This document shows positions 1 to 8,891 of a stretch of 64,000 nucleotides of DNA, piece by piece. The DNA is from Shewanella eurypsychrophilus (lineage in GTDB: Bacteria > Pseudomonadota > Gammaproteobacteria > Enterobacterales > Shewanellaceae), in assembly GCF_007004545.3 (NCBI RefSeq), contig NZ_CP045503.2:3628102-3692101 (forward strand), written 5' to 3'. Both the position numbers and the translations under genes were made by a program. Positions within the stretch are counted from its first letter, which is position 1. Every line of letters begins with the position of its first letter. The notes under the pieces are model-generated. The model did not search any database. It saw nothing but the letters and a program-made list of their open reading frames with translations, and had not been told where the DNA came from.

Positions 1-321
1 GATAGCAAAAGCAAGAGAGCGCATTAACGCTTTTGACTGTACATCACTCGGGATGAGTTTGCTTTCAGGGTAGCGCTCATCTAAATACTCTAAAATGGCC
101 ATAGATTGAGATAAAACAAATTCTTTGCCCTGGTCATCGGTATCGATAAGAGTGGGAACCAGTTCCTGCGGATTCATCAATGCATAGTCAGACTGATGCT
201 GCTCTCCACCATTTTTGACTAAATGTACCGAGATCTGCTCGGCATCAAGCTCTTTTAAATTTAACGCGATTCTAACGCGATAGGCAGCACTCGAACGCCA
301 ATATCCATAGAGCTTCAACAT
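1..321 (-). CDS. maiA: maleylacetoacetate isomerase (zeta-class GST), C-terminus outside window
   Basis: Isomerises maleylacetoacetate to fumarylacetoacetate with glutathione in tyrosine/phenylalanine breakdown. Only the first 107 residues are visible. They begin MLKLYGYWRSSAAYRVRIAL, the typical zeta-class thioredoxin-fold N-terminus with the SSxxxRVR glutathione-site serines, and later contain the NPQELVPTLID and SQSMAILEYLDERYP segments (cis-Pro and the glutathione gamma-glutamyl contact). The ATG at 321 is the only plausible start. The gene lies 129 bp downstream of fahA on the same strand, so the two enzymes catalyse consecutive steps, although a hairpin lies between them. The family identity is clear; the C-terminal half cannot be judged. 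Confidence 0.93.
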   Translation of the reverse strand, partial: MLKLYGYWRSSAAYRVRIALNLKELDAEQISVHLVKNGGEQHQSDYALMNPQELVPTLIDTDDQGKEFVLSQSMAILEYLDERYPESKLIPSDVQSKALMRSLAFAI

Positions 322-344
322 AGTTATTCCTTATCAATGTGTAT

Positions 345-378
345 AAAAAAGGCCAATTCAAAGAATCGGCCTTTTTTT
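345..378 (-). terminator. hairpin with T tract between fahA and maiA
   Basis: Stem GGCC plus AATTC/GAAT with A6 and T7 flanks on the plus strand, so it could terminate in either direction. On the minus strand it lies after fahA and just before maiA, where it would act as a partial terminator or attenuator if the two genes share a transcript. Confidence 0.6.
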
Positions 379-384
379 AAAGTA

Positions 385-442
385 TATACCCAAGCCACTT
401 CTCGACATGCTGAATCCTACATTTCGAGGTCGTTTTGGTATA
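385..442. repeat. small palindromic intergenic repeat
   Basis: A 58-bp imperfect inverted repeat with TATACC/GGTATA ends and an inner CTCGA/TCGAG pair. A related but degenerate sequence (TTATACCCAAGC...) occurs at about 3292-3338. It resembles miniature intergenic repeats common in Shewanella; I did not see a full second copy in this window. Confidence 0.45.
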
Positions 443-450
443 GATATTAA

Positions 451-1437
451 TTACCCTTTGTACTCGACTACTTGTTGATCAATCGAACCAAAAATCGTTT
501 GCTCATTATCATCAAGCATCTCGATACGAACGCGATCACCAAACTTCATAAATGACGTAGAGGGTTTTCCATCGGCAATAGTCTCAAGCATGCGAATCTC
601 AGCTAGACAGCTCGAGCCGGCACTGCGATCATAGTTTGAGATTGTACCCGACCCGATAATTGCACCCGCTCCAAGGGGACGAGTTTTTGCAACATGAGAG
701 ACTAACTGACTAAAGTTAAAGGTCATGTCTACGCCCGCATTAGGGCGGCCAAATAACTCAGTGTTCAAATGAGTGATCAAAGGCAAATGGACTTTCGAAT
801 CCTCCCAACGCGCGCCTAACTCATCTGGCGTCACGGCAACAGGAGAAAAACTGCTTGATGGTTTAGCTTGATAAAAACCAAACCCTTTAGCCAGCTCCCC
901 AGGGATCAGATTACGCAAAGACACATCATTCACTAGCATAAGTAGCCTAATGTGCTTTTGTGCAGCATCAATGCTCACACCCATTGGCACATCATCAGTG
1001 ATCACAGCAATCTCAGACTCAAAATCAATCCCCCACTCCTCACTTGCAAGTGGGATATCAGCTTTAGGCGCAATAAAACAATCTGAACCACCTTGATAAA
1101 CCAGTGGATCGGTCCAAAATGTTTCTGGCATTTCAGCACCACGGGCCTTACGAACAAGTTCCACGTGGTTCACATAGGCACTACCATCTGCCCATTGATA
1201 TGCACGAGGAAGTGGTGATAGACACTTTTCTTCATCAAAATCTATCGCATTGTCAATCAAACCGTCATTCAATGCTTCATACAACTCTTGTAACTGTGGT
1301 TGAAGCAGTACCCATGTATCCATCAATTGTTGCATCGTATGGGCAATTGCAGGCACAGCCACGGCTTTGGAAAGATCTTTACTCACTAACATCAACTGGC
1401 CGTCACGGCGACCATTGTTATAACTGGCTAACTTCAT
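451..1437 (-). CDS. fahA: fumarylacetoacetate hydrolase family protein
   Basis: Predicted to cleave fumarylacetoacetate to fumarate and acetoacetate, the last step of tyrosine catabolism. It is 328 residues long and starts MKLASYNNGRRDGQLMLVSKD, typical of the bacterial FAH form found beside maiA. The central DFESEIAVITDDVP segment carries the acidic metal ligands of the FAH fold. GAGAIIGSGTISN and the C-terminal GDRVRIEMLD are also family-conserved. The start is the ATG at 1437. A TyrR-like box lies about 150 bp upstream. Neighbours maiA, tyrR, phhB and phhA all fit the same pathway. hmgA and hpd are not in the window. Family assignment is strong; substrate specificity rests on the neighbourhood. 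Confidence 0.93.
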   Translation of the reverse strand: MKLASYNNGRRDGQLMLVSKDLSKAVAVPAIAHTMQQLMDTWVLLQPQLQELYEALNDGLIDNAIDFDEEKCLSPLPRAYQWADGSAYVNHVELVRKARGAEMPETFWTDPLVYQGGSDCFIAPKADIPLASEEWGIDFESEIAVITDDVPMGVSIDAAQKHIRLLMLVNDVSLRNLIPGELAKGFGFYQAKPSSSFSPVAVTPDELGARWEDSKVHLPLITHLNTELFGRPNAGVDMTFNFSQLVSHVAKTRPLGAGAIIGSGTISNYDRSAGSSCLAEIRMLETIADGKPSTSFMKFGDRVRIEMLDDNEQTIFGSIDQQVVEYKG

Positions 1438-1585
1438 ACCTGCTCCTATCTAAATAAATCTCAAATGAGAAAAAATCTCACTCGAATATCAAATCTCTTG
1501 TAATAATGGCTATATAAATACCTTAAGCATAGACAGATAGGAATAGCGTGATAGAAATCACGTAATACTGACGTACCCTCTATTT

Positions 1586-1603
1586 TGTAAAGATATTTAT
1601 ACA
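1586..1603. promoter_or_regulatory. TyrR-type box upstream of fahA
   Basis: TGTAAA-N6-TATACA matches the TyrR consensus TGTAAA-N6-TTTACA at 11 of 12 fixed positions. It lies between tyrR and fahA, about 150 bp before the fahA start. The consensus is established for TyrR; binding here is inferred. Confidence 0.65.
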
Positions 1604-1624
1604 GGCTTGGGATCACGCTCAAAC

Positions 1625-1659
1625 ATGGGCTTCTCACCTAAAAAGTGATGAAAGCCCAT
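1625..1659 (-). terminator. hairpin downstream of tyrR
   Basis: Arms ATGGGCTT and AAGCCCAT with a weaker inner CAC/GTG pairing lie 20 bp after the tyrR stop. No long T tract follows on the minus strand, so its terminator role is uncertain. Confidence 0.4.
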
Positions 1660-1678
1660 TCTAATCGTGGTAATTAAT

Positions 1679-3217
1679 CTACTTTTTTTTACTGATCTTA
1701 TACTCACGTAGTTTGTTGGCGATTGCGGTATGAGATACACCGAGCTTTTTCGCCAACTGGCGTGTACTTGGATAGGCAGGATACAAGCGTCTGAGCAGAC
1801 TGGATTCAAACTGTTTCATAGCTTGATCTAAACTACCCTCGAATTGATGATCGAAATAACCAAAACCTTCTGCATAGGAAGGTAACTTCAATTGATCAAC
1901 GTTTAACTCTGCCGAACCATCCCACATAGATACTGCGCGGAAAATGGCATTTTTTAGCTGACGAACATTGCCTGGCCACGCATAGTTGAGCAGATGCTCA
2001 CGACATTGAGCTGAGATCCGTCTGATAGGAATGGACAGTTGCTGGCTGTAATGCTCAAGAAACATCTCAGTTAAGGGAATGACATCGATTTTTCGTTCCC
2101 TCAGTGAGGGCATGTGAAAACTCAGTACATGGATTCGGTAGTAAAGATCCTCCCGAAACTCCCCCGTTTGACACAGTTCGGCCAGATTCTTCTGGGTTGA
2201 GCAGATAATTCTGACATCGGATCGGACCTCTTTGTCCTCCCCTAGGCGTCTAAATGTCCCATCTTGCAATAAACGAAGTAATTTGACTTGTGCTGATTTT
2301 GACATTTCAGCGATTTCGTCGAGAAAGACAGTACCGCCCTTGCCCTCTTCAAAGAACCCTCGCTTGACAATAGTACCATTACTCACGAAGCCAAAAAGTT
2401 CTTCTTCGGCTGCGCTATCAGGCAGGGCAGCGCAGTTAATCGCAACGAAAGGGTGATCTCTACGCATACTAGCATCGTGACACGCCCGTGCCATTAACTC
2501 TTTACCCGTACCCGTTTCTCCAGTGATGAGTAAAGGCGCATCAAGTTGCGCCATACGCCTCGCTTGAACTAAGACTTCTTTCATCTTATCACTGGTCACT
2601 AACACATTTTCAAAGCCCACTGTTTGGCTCTGTAGTGCGTTAAATTGTTTGCCCACTCGAGCTGGGGACTTAAGTGATACCACTGCGCCAGCAAGTATAT
2701 TTTTGTCACTCTCATCGGGAAGGTAGATAGGTAACATCTCAGCCAAATACTCATTCTGACCAATATTAACGCGTGTAGCCTGAGCTAACACCAAGGTTTC
2801 ACTTAACCAACGACTAAAGTTAAAGCCCTGAACCCAATGATTAAGCGGCTCATCGATGACTTCATGCTCATTCATATCAACCGTCATCAAGGCGGATTCA
2901 TTTACAATGCGTATTCGTCCCTTCACATCAAGAGAAAATACGGAATCAGGCAAAGTCTTAAGTAATGTTTTTAAGGCGTAGTGTTCTTGTTCTGAGGGCA
3001 TAAAGGAGACGGTACGTACATCATGTACACCTTCTACCTTTCTGATCAGTGGTAATAACTCACTGAGTACATCGAAATTTACTTCTGCAAATTGCAGGTA
3101 GAGGAAACCTTGATTACTGGCATCTATTGCGATCAGATTAATACCGTAACCTTCCATGACCATTAAAATGTCTTTAGCTAGACCAACGCGGTCCAAACAA
3201 CATACTTCAAGGCGCAT
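1679..3217 (-). CDS. tyrR: TyrR family transcriptional regulator
   Basis: Aromatic amino acid responsive regulator, 512 residues. The order is an N-terminal ACT domain (about 1-70, MRLEVCCLDRVGLAKDIL), a PAS domain (about 80-135), an AAA+ domain (about 205-430) with Walker A GETGTGKE and Walker B GGTVFLDEIAEM, and a C-terminal helix-turn-helix (STRQLAKKLGVSHTAIANKLREY). The GAFTGA loop that contacts sigma54 is absent (FGFVSNGTIVKRGFF replaces it). This is characteristic of TyrR, which acts with sigma70. It lies between fahA and phhB, and boxes matching its consensus precede fahA and phhA, so it probably controls this catabolic cluster. Confidence 0.95.
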   Translation of the reverse strand: MRLEVCCLDRVGLAKDILMVMEGYGINLIAIDASNQGFLYLQFAEVNFDVLSELLPLIRKVEGVHDVRTVSFMPSEQEHYALKTLLKTLPDSVFSLDVKGRIRIVNESALMTVDMNEHEVIDEPLNHWVQGFNFSRWLSETLVLAQATRVNIGQNEYLAEMLPIYLPDESDKNILAGAVVSLKSPARVGKQFNALQSQTVGFENVLVTSDKMKEVLVQARRMAQLDAPLLITGETGTGKELMARACHDASMRRDHPFVAINCAALPDSAAEEELFGFVSNGTIVKRGFFEEGKGGTVFLDEIAEMSKSAQVKLLRLLQDGTFRRLGEDKEVRSDVRIICSTQKNLAELCQTGEFREDLYYRIHVLSFHMPSLRERKIDVIPLTEMFLEHYSQQLSIPIRRISAQCREHLLNYAWPGNVRQLKNAIFRAVSMWDGSAELNVDQLKLPSYAEGFGYFDHQFEGSLDQAMKQFESSLLRRLYPAYPSTRQLAKKLGVSHTAIANKLREYKISKKK

Positions 3218-3354
3218 ACTGTCAACTTTCCCTTTATTAATAGTATCGTTATTGGGATATCTTTATATTCAAAATTGGCTGCTCATCAAAGCTTATACCC
3301 AAGCTATTTCAAAGTGCTCGTTTGGCTATATACGTTAGAAGGTTATGATAATCG

Positions 3355-3372
3355 TGGCAAGTCTTGTTTACA
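3355..3372. promoter_or_regulatory. possible weak TyrR box upstream of tyrR
   Basis: TGGCAA-N6-TTTACA matches 10 of 12 fixed positions of the TyrR consensus, 138 bp before the tyrR start. It could serve autoregulation. This is weaker than the boxes at 1586 and 4808. Confidence 0.3.
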
Positions 3373-3398
3373 GCATGATGGAGGTTTAGGACATCAAA

Positions 3399-3424
3399 AG
3401 CAGGCCAGTGGTTGGTAACCTGCT
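3399..3424 (-). terminator. hairpin after phhB
   Basis: Arms AGCAGG and CCTGCT with an inner CCA/TGG pair lie 20 bp beyond the phhB stop and are followed by TTTTG on the minus strand. A likely end of the phhA-phhB transcript. Confidence 0.5.
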
Positions 3425-3443
3425 GATTTTTATTGATTAGGTT

Positions 3444-3782
3444 TTAGCTTTGCAACTGGTCTGTTTTGGCAGCCATTATGAAATCATTCTTATGCAGTCC
3501 CTTAACAGAATGTGACCACCAGGTCACTGTTACCTTTCCCCATTCGGTCAATATACCTGGATGATGGAATTCTGCTTCGGCAAGCTCTGCGAGTTCATTG
3601 GTGAAGGCCATGGCAAGTTTGAAGTTTTTAAATTTATACACACGTTCTAGCTGCATCACACCATCACGAACTTCAACGCCCCAACCAGGGATCATTCGTA
3701 TTAAATCTGCAAGTTCAGCATCAGAGACTTTAGGTGCATCAGCCTGACAGGCCTCACATTTCATTTCGGATAAATTGGACAT
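3444..3782 (-). CDS. phhB: pterin-4a-carbinolamine dehydratase
   Basis: Regenerates the tetrahydropterin cofactor of phenylalanine hydroxylase by dehydrating 4a-hydroxy-tetrahydropterin. The protein is 112 residues from [20 protein letters not shown]. It shows the PCD/DCoH active-site pattern [18 protein letters not shown] (paired His) and [21 protein letters not shown]. An upstream in-frame Met at 3806 exists, but the ATG at 3782 has a GAGGAAG ribosome site at suitable spacing and matches the usual N-terminus, so I chose it. It follows phhA by 121 bp on the same strand, as in other phhAB operons. Confidence 0.95.
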   Translation of the reverse strand: MSNLSEMKCEACQADAPKVSDAELADLIRMIPGWGVEVRDGVMQLERVYKFKNFKLAMAFTNELAELAEAEFHHPGILTEWGKVTVTWWSHSVKGLHKNDFIMAAKTDQLQS

Positions 3783-3903
3783 CTTTCTTCCTCGAGTGTT
3801 GAACATAATTATTATTTTATTTCAGCTAAATAAATCAACTGACACAGCAGCGATACTCAATGTGCATGTGAAGTAAGCAGAATTAACCTGCTGACAAATA
3901 CCA

Positions 3904-4701
3904 TTAACTCACTTTAGATTTTGGTTCATACAATGGCGCGAATAGCCCCAGCTTTTTGGCTTGATTAACTGCACTCATAATATCCATCTCAACAATTTCA
4001 TCGAGATAATCAAGGCTATTAATAGCGTAATAAACTGGCTGCATAATGTCTATGCGATAAGGGGTTCGCAATACATCAACCAAATTGAAAGGCCTTATTT
4101 CCGGCTCTTTGCCCATCGCATAGAGTGTTTCCCCCGGAGAACTCAGGATCCCACCGCCATAAATTTGTAATGACATGTCACTTTTTTGAATGAGTCCAAA
4201 TTCCACGGTAAACCAATAGAGACGAGCCAGTAATACCCTGTCTTCTTTACTTGCGGCTAAACCCAGCTTCCCATAGGCATGAGAGAACTTGGAAAAAGAA
4301 CGATTCGTCAGTAATGGACAATGACCAAAAACTTCATGGAAAATATCTGGCTCTCTTAAATAATCGAACTCATCCTTACTGCGTATAAATGTTGCCACCG
4401 GAAATTCTTTATGCGCCAAGAGTTGAAAAAAACGTTCAAATGAAATTAATGCAGGTACAGCAGCGGTTTTCCACCCCGTCATCTCTAGTAATACGTTATC
4501 AATATCTGAAAGCTGAGGAATACGGTTAGGCGATAAACCTAAATCTATTAAGCCTTGCTGGTATTCAGCACAGGCATACTTAGCAAGATTTCCAAGCTGC
4601 CGTGAATATAAAGCCTGCCATGTTTCATGTTCTTCTGTGGGGTATGCAATGTGACCATTTTCATCAGGCAATCGAGCCACATACTGTGTTTCTTTACTCA
4701 T
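3904..4701 (-). CDS. phhA: phenylalanine 4-monooxygenase
   Basis: Hydroxylates phenylalanine to tyrosine using O2, ferrous iron and tetrahydropterin. From the ATG at 4701 the protein has 265 residues. The facial triad is visible: H122 and H127 in FHEVFGH and E167 in YWFTVEFGL. REPDIFHEVFGHCPLL is diagnostic of the bacterial monomeric enzyme, which lacks the regulatory ACT domain of the animal form. A TTG at 4749 would add 16 residues with no family support. The gene is followed by phhB. The palindromic box at 4808-4825 probably mediates TyrR control. Confidence 0.96.
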   Translation of the reverse strand: MSKETQYVARLPDENGHIAYPTEEHETWQALYSRQLGNLAKYACAEYQQGLIDLGLSPNRIPQLSDIDNVLLEMTGWKTAAVPALISFERFFQLLAHKEFPVATFIRSKDEFDYLREPDIFHEVFGHCPLLTNRSFSKFSHAYGKLGLAASKEDRVLLARLYWFTVEFGLIQKSDMSLQIYGGGILSSPGETLYAMGKEPEIRPFNLVDVLRTPYRIDIMQPVYYAINSLDYLDEIVEMDIMSAVNQAKKLGLFAPLYEPKSKVS

Positions 4702-4784
4702 GTTGTTATATTTTACTTGTCGATGAATCCTATCTTCATACTCGACCAATCGAGCTTTTTTGTTAACTCCCTCACAGTTTATTT

Positions 4785-4806
4785 ATTGACTAAACACACA
4801 GTCAAT
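4785..4806. promoter_or_regulatory. 7-bp inverted repeat in phhA upstream region
   Basis: ATTGACT and AGTCAAT separated by 8 bp, directly beside the TyrR-like box. It may be a second operator or part of the phhA promoter. I know of no match to a named consensus. Confidence 0.3.
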
Positions 4807-4807
4807 T

Positions 4808-4825
4808 TGTAACTATTTTGTTACA
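4808..4825. promoter_or_regulatory. TyrR-type box upstream of phhA
   Basis: TGTAAC-N6-GTTACA is a perfect palindrome with the TyrR spacing. It differs from TGTAAA-N6-TTTACA only at one symmetric position in each half. It lies 107 bp upstream of the phhA start. Confidence 0.65.
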
Positions 4826-5063
4826 GCCAAAGAAGCAATCACACTAACAAACTAAATCTAAACCATTTTTAACGTACCTTAAACTTTACGAAAGACATGA
4901 CTGCTAGACAAAATTATCTAAGTCCGCTATTAACATAGGTTTTCCTTGCCAATTGATTAAAATAGCGACATTAGACGGCAAATATCACTAACTAAACTCA
5001 TGATAAACGACTAAACTCAACACGTTAAACTAGGATTCACCGACAAGATTGCAAAGGATAACA
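4826..5063. other. intergenic region between phhA and galU
   Basis: An AT-rich divergent promoter region. Apart from the operator-like palindromes next to phhA, I see no repeat, hairpin or small coding sequence. A ribosome site, AAGGA, stands before the galU ATG. Confidence 0.5.
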
Positions 5064-5984
5064 ATGAAACAAGTTAAAATTCGTAAAGCCGTGATCCCTG
5101 TTGCAGGCTTAGGAACAAGGATGCTTCCAGCGACTAAGGCTATTCCCAAAGAGATGCTCCCAGTGGTCGATAAGCCACTCATTCAATATGTTGTCAATGA
5201 AGCCATCGCCGCCGGTATCAGCGAAATAGTGCTTGTCACCCACGCCAGTAAAAATCCTATCGAAAACCATTTCGATACCAGTTTTGAACTCGAGGCTCAG
5301 TTAGAGCGCAGGGTAAAAAGACAGTTGTTAACCGAAGTTCAATCTATCTGCCCTCCAGGTGTTACAGTGATCAGCGTTAGACAAGCGCAAGCAAAGGGCT
5401 TAGGGCATGCCATTTTATGTGCAAAACCTGTTGTTGGTGATGCCCCTTTTGCCGTATTACTGCCAGATGTCATCGTTGATGAGGCTAGTTGCGATCTAAA
5501 AAAAGACAATTTAGCCGAAATGGTTGCACTGTTTAACCAAACCAATATTGGCCAAATCATGGTTGAGGGCGTCCCAGAAGATCAAGTCAATCAATATGGC
5601 ATCGCAGATGTTAATGGCAAAGAGTTGAAGCCAGGTGAATCTGAAGCCTTAGTCCAGTTGGTCGAAAAACCTAGCATCGATGAGGCACCCTCGAATCTAG
5701 CCGTTGTCGGACGTTATATCTTACCCGCCGATATTTGGCCATTGCTTGCCAAAACGCCAGCAGGTGCAGGGGATGAGATACAACTCACTGACGCCATAGC
5801 CATGATGATGGAAAAGCAGACGGTTAATGCTTATTACATGAAAGGTAAGAGTCATGACTGTGGTAATAAACTAGGCTATATGCAAGCCAATATCGAACAT
5901 GCACTGCGCCATAAAGAGATAGGCCAAGATTTCAAGGCATATCTAAATAAGCTAGTTCATGATTTAAATAAGGAACAAGAGTAA
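5064..5984 (+). CDS. galU: UTP-glucose-1-phosphate uridylyltransferase
   Basis: Makes UDP-glucose from UTP and glucose 1-phosphate for polysaccharide and galactose metabolism. The protein is 306 residues from [20 protein letters not shown]. It has the nucleotide-binding [25 protein letters not shown] signature, VLLPDVIVD with the metal-binding Asp, VEKP, and the [12 protein letters not shown] and [13 protein letters not shown] segments of GalU. A TTG at 5049 is in frame, but the ATG at 5064 has AAGGA at 7-bp spacing. Its stop overlaps the galE start by one base (TAATG), implying translational coupling. A truncated second galU lies at 61402. Confidence 0.97.
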   Translation: MKQVKIRKAVIPVAGLGTRMLPATKAIPKEMLPVVDKPLIQYVVNEAIAAGISEIVLVTHASKNPIENHFDTSFELEAQLERRVKRQLLTEVQSICPPGVTVISVRQAQAKGLGHAILCAKPVVGDAPFAVLLPDVIVDEASCDLKKDNLAEMVALFNQTNIGQIMVEGVPEDQVNQYGIADVNGKELKPGESEALVQLVEKPSIDEAPSNLAVVGRYILPADIWPLLAKTPAGAGDEIQLTDAIAMMMEKQTVNAYYMKGKSHDCGNKLGYMQANIEHALRHKEIGQDFKAYLNKLVHDLNKEQE

Positions 5985-6997
5985 TGACCATATTAGTCAC
6001 AGGTGGCGCAGGTTATATCGGTAGCCATACAGTGGTTGAACTGTTGAATGCAGGCCAAGAGGTTGTCATCGTCGATAACCTTGTCAATTCGAGTATTGAA
6101 GCCCTGCATAGAGTCGAAAGTATCACAGCTAAAACAGTCACGTTTTACCAAGGAAATGTGCTCAATAAAGCCTTCCTACAGAAAATATTTAACGATCATG
6201 ATATTCAATCAGTGATCCATTTCGCCGGCCTTAAGGCTGTTGGAGAATCGGTCGCACAGCCGCTTAGGTATTATGAGAATAATGTCAGCGGCACTTTGGT
6301 TTTGTGTGAAGTCATGGCTGAAAATAATGTCAAAAACTTAGTTTTTAGCTCTTCTGCTACTGTATATGGCGATCCAGCCAGTTTGCCTATCACTGAAGAT
6401 TTCCCTACCGGTGCAACAAATCCATATGGTCAATCTAAACTCATGGTTGAACATATACTTAAGGATCTGCATCAAGCCGATCCGAGTTGGAATATCGCCA
6501 GATTACGCTACTTTAATCCTGTCGGTGCCCATGAAAGTGGCCGTATCGGTGAAGACCCTAACGATATACCCAATAATCTGATGCCTTTTATTGCTCAAGT
6601 GGCCGTTGGTAAGCGTGAAACTCTCAGTGTGTTTGGTGACGATTATGATACTCACGATGGTACCGGCGTGCGTGACTACATACATGTCGTTGATTTGGCC
6701 ATTGGCCATTTACGCGCATTAGATAAACTCAATACCCAACCTGGACTGGTGACCTACAACTTAGGTACAGGTCAAGGTTACAGTGTAATCGATATGGTGA
6801 AAGCGTTTGAGCAGGCTTGTGGTAAGTCAATTAACTATCAAATTGTTGACCGTCGCCCAGGAGACATTGCTTCATGTTATGCTAACCCTGAGAAAGCCCA
6901 AAATGAGCTTAACTGGCGTGCCACTCACTCCTTAGAAGATATGGCAAATAGCAGCTGGCTTTGGCAATCAAGTAATCCGAACGGTTACGGGCAATAA
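5984..6997 (+). CDS. galE: UDP-glucose 4-epimerase
   Basis: Interconverts UDP-glucose and UDP-galactose. 337 residues, normal for GalE. It has the NAD-binding GGAGYIGSH at the N-terminus, the catalytic [10 protein letters not shown] and YxxxK ([11 protein letters not shown]), and the [27 protein letters not shown] stretch typical of GalE. It is coupled to galU by a one-base overlap, so the pair provides UDP-glucose and UDP-galactose. A heptamer tandem repeat follows immediately. Confidence 0.97.
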   Translation: MTILVTGGAGYIGSHTVVELLNAGQEVVIVDNLVNSSIEALHRVESITAKTVTFYQGNVLNKAFLQKIFNDHDIQSVIHFAGLKAVGESVAQPLRYYENNVSGTLVLCEVMAENNVKNLVFSSSATVYGDPASLPITEDFPTGATNPYGQSKLMVEHILKDLHQADPSWNIARLRYFNPVGAHESGRIGEDPNDIPNNLMPFIAQVAVGKRETLSVFGDDYDTHDGTGVRDYIHVVDLAIGHLRALDKLNTQPGLVTYNLGTGQGYSVIDMVKAFEQACGKSINYQIVDRRPGDIASCYANPEKAQNELNWRATHSLEDMANSSWLWQSSNPNGYGQ

Positions 6998-7000
6998 TGA

Positions 7001-7075
7001 GTTTTAGCTGGTTCTAGGTACTAAGTTTTAGCTGGTTCTAGGTTCTAGGTTCTAGGTTCTAGGTTCTAGGTTCTA
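7001..7075. repeat. heptanucleotide tandem repeat (GGTTCTA)
   Basis: Six perfect GGTTCTA units occupy 7034-7075. They are preceded by an 18-bp direct repeat (7001-7018 and 7025-7042) that already contains one such unit. The array fills the galE-napF gap. Similar 7-bp arrays of different sequence occur elsewhere in the window. Confidence 0.95.
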
Positions 7076-7109
7076 GCAACGTGTTTTTCACTCTATAAAG
7101 CAGTATTAA

Positions 7110-7592
7110 ATGAGTAATATAAATCAGAGTCGACGCCGCCTTTTCAATCGCAAAAAATCCAATGCCATCAGGCCACCTTGGAGCAGAACAGATGTCGATT
7201 TTACCGATGTCTGTACCCGCTGTGATAAATGTATCAACGTCTGTGAAACTCATATTTTATTTCGTGGAGACGGTGGATTTCCAGAAATTAACTTTAAAGA
7301 TGATGAATGCACCTTCTGTAAGAAATGTGCTGACACTTGTCCTGAGCCACTGTTCATTGACACCGAAGAGTCTCCTTGGCAGCTCCATGCCGTCGTTCAG
7401 GAGTCTTGTTTGGCTAACAACGGCATTTGGTGTCAAAGCTGTAAAGATGCCTGTGATGAACGAGCTATCACATTCAAGCTCGCCATAGGGCAAGCCCCTA
7501 AACCTCTGATAGATACAGATATCTGTACTGGATGTGGAGCCTGTGTAGCCCCATGTCCCACCAATGCCATTAATCTAGTGACGTCTAGCTAA
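7110..7592 (+). CDS. napF: ferredoxin-type protein NapF
   Basis: Cytoplasmic iron-sulfur protein associated with periplasmic nitrate reductase maturation. The protein is 160 residues with an N-terminal basic SRRRLFNRKK stretch and cysteine clusters for [4Fe-4S] centres: CTRCDKCINVC, CTFCKKCADTC, CQSCKDAC and CTGCGACVAPC. Together with the outlying CP/C residues these give the NapF pattern. No nap structural genes are adjacent, so napF is orphaned here, an arrangement that makes the exact role less certain. The start ATG at 7110 gives the usual MSN-basic N-terminus. Confidence 0.88.
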   Translation: MSNINQSRRRLFNRKKSNAIRPPWSRTDVDFTDVCTRCDKCINVCETHILFRGDGGFPEINFKDDECTFCKKCADTCPEPLFIDTEESPWQLHAVVQESCLANNGIWCQSCKDACDERAITFKLAIGQAPKPLIDTDICTGCGACVAPCPTNAINLVTSS

Positions 7593-7615
7593 TACACTCT
7601 CGTTCTCAATACGTA

Positions 7616-7640
7616 TCAGAGCCAATAATCTGACTTTTTT
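7616..7640 (+). terminator. weak terminator after napF
   Basis: A 5-bp stem TCAGA/TCTGA with an 8-base loop, followed by CTTTTTT, 24 bp after the napF stop. Confidence 0.4.
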
Positions 7641-7718
7641 GCGTCAAATTTTAATTGTTTTTTTACTGTTAAATTAAGGTTAGTATCAATTCAATCATAA
7701 CCGACTTGTAGAGCCATT

Positions 7719-8138
7719 ATGTTTGGAAATAAGAAAAACAACTCAGGACTCACCTTCGTTGCTCAAGGCACTAAGCTCTCAGGTGAAAGCCATTTTTCTG
7801 GGGAAGCGCTCATCGGCGGAGAGCTCTACGGAAAAATAAGTTCAGCAGGAAAAATCACCATTGAAGTTGACGGCTATGTGGATGGTGAACTGAACTGCGA
7901 AGAGTTGAAAGTGTCAGGAAACTTCAAGGGTAAGCTTAAGTGTAACAAGCTCAATATCACCAGTACAGGTACCGTTGAAGGTGAAATAGCCTGTGAATCG
8001 ATGGAGATTTTTGAAGGCGGTCAGTTTATCGGTATGCGTGTACGAGAAGATATCGCCTTATTAAAAACAGTCTCACTCAACAAAGACTGTCACGTTGAGC
8101 CAAAGCCAGATATTCAAGGTGAACTTCAAGCAAATTAA
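7719..8138 (+). CDS. bactofilin family protein
   Basis: A 139-residue polymer-forming cytoskeletal protein. The core is a run of short beta-helix repeats (GKITIEVDGYVDGELNCEELKVSGNFKGKLKCNKLNITSTGTVEGEIACESMEIFEGGQFIG) with the alternating hydrophobic/Gly pattern of the bactofilin (DUF583/CcmA) fold. The N-terminus (MFGNKKNNSGLTFVAQGTKLSGE) is typical. Bactofilins form filaments involved in cell shape or local wall synthesis. The neighbours give no clue to a specific role. It appears to be transcribed alone, with its own upstream AT-rich region at 7640-7718. Confidence 0.88.
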   Translation: MFGNKKNNSGLTFVAQGTKLSGESHFSGEALIGGELYGKISSAGKITIEVDGYVDGELNCEELKVSGNFKGKLKCNKLNITSTGTVEGEIACESMEIFEGGQFIGMRVREDIALLKTVSLNKDCHVEPKPDIQGELQAN

Positions 8139-8141
8139 ATT

Positions 8142-8183
8142 AACTAGCGGGAAACCTAGTTTCTGGCGCCTTCCTTTGGCGCC
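8142..8183 (+). terminator. paired hairpins after bactofilin gene
   Basis: AACTAG/CTAGTT (8142-8161) is followed by GGCGCC-N7-GGCGCC (8165-8183). The second arm is GC-rich but has no T tract. It lies just after the stop and before the convergent gene at 8223, so it may serve both directions. Confidence 0.4.
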
Positions 8184-8222
8184 TCCTCAAATCACAAGCT
8201 CACTCTTGACTCTCTCTTATCG

Positions 8223-8891
8223 TTAATCGATATTTTTTAATCGATATTCTCTGAGCAATTTAACAAAATCATCTGCAGATCTGTCCAGGCAATCAGCTGG
8301 AATATAGAGGTGAAAACCTAAGTTTTTACTCAACATTTCACAGCGGTGACCAAACATGGCCAATACCCCTTTGTAGCGCTCCTCGTTAACCACTAAGGGG
8401 GTAAATTCAGAGTTCATATAAGCTTCCAATTCGATTAAGTCTTCATCCAAGGTGACCGCAGACATCAACAGTGGTCGCTGCTCGGTTAACAGACCAGTGG
8501 CGAGCCGACCAGGGATCATATCTAGAATAGGGTTAATTCGCTTAAGCTTGATGCCGACATAAGGCAATTGGATAGACTCAAAACCATCCAGTCCTCGAGG
8601 AATGTCTATCCTCTGTACATTATCCCATTGGACAACAATACTGCCGCGTCTATGGTGATATTTAAGCCCATGCTCGTCGAGTTCCAAACTAACTTCAGGC
8701 TCGAGAATTTTGGAGACCCCGAGTACCAGAGATATCACACCTAATGAAAAGCAGAGCATACCAGGGGCAAACAAGGCGCTAGAGGATAAAAATAAACTGA
8801 TACCGATTGTCAGTGCTATCGCGCCGACTAAGGTCAAGGTTCTGCTGTTGCGTTTAAATTTCGAGTTTATCTGTATTGCTTCAATGTCCAA
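8223..8891 (-). CDS. DUF2982 family membrane protein
   Basis: A 222-residue protein with two predicted transmembrane helices near the N-terminus (about 19-36 and 39-58) and a soluble C-terminal domain. The layout matches the DUF2982 family seen in Shewanella and Vibrio; the function is unknown. The start is a TTG at 8891 with TAGGA at 6-bp spacing. The next Met is inside the second helix, so the TTG is well supported. The start region, including the ribosome site, forms the first unit of the tandem repeat that continues upstream to 9153. Confidence 0.72.
   Translation of the reverse strand: MDIEAIQINSKFKRNSRTLTLVGAIALTIGISLFLSSSALFAPGMLCFSLGVISLVLGVSKILEPEVSLELDEHGLKYHHRRGSIVVQWDNVQRIDIPRGLDGFESIQLPYVGIKLKRINPILDMIPGRLATGLLTEQRPLLMSAVTLDEDLIELEAYMNSEFTPLVVNEERYKGVLAMFGHRCEMLSKNLGFHLYIPADCLDRSADDFVKLLREYRLKNID

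Noticed and set aside
1104..1457. 117-codon plus-strand frame opposite fahA
   Set aside because: It lies wholly antisense to a well-supported gene and has no recognisable protein pattern.
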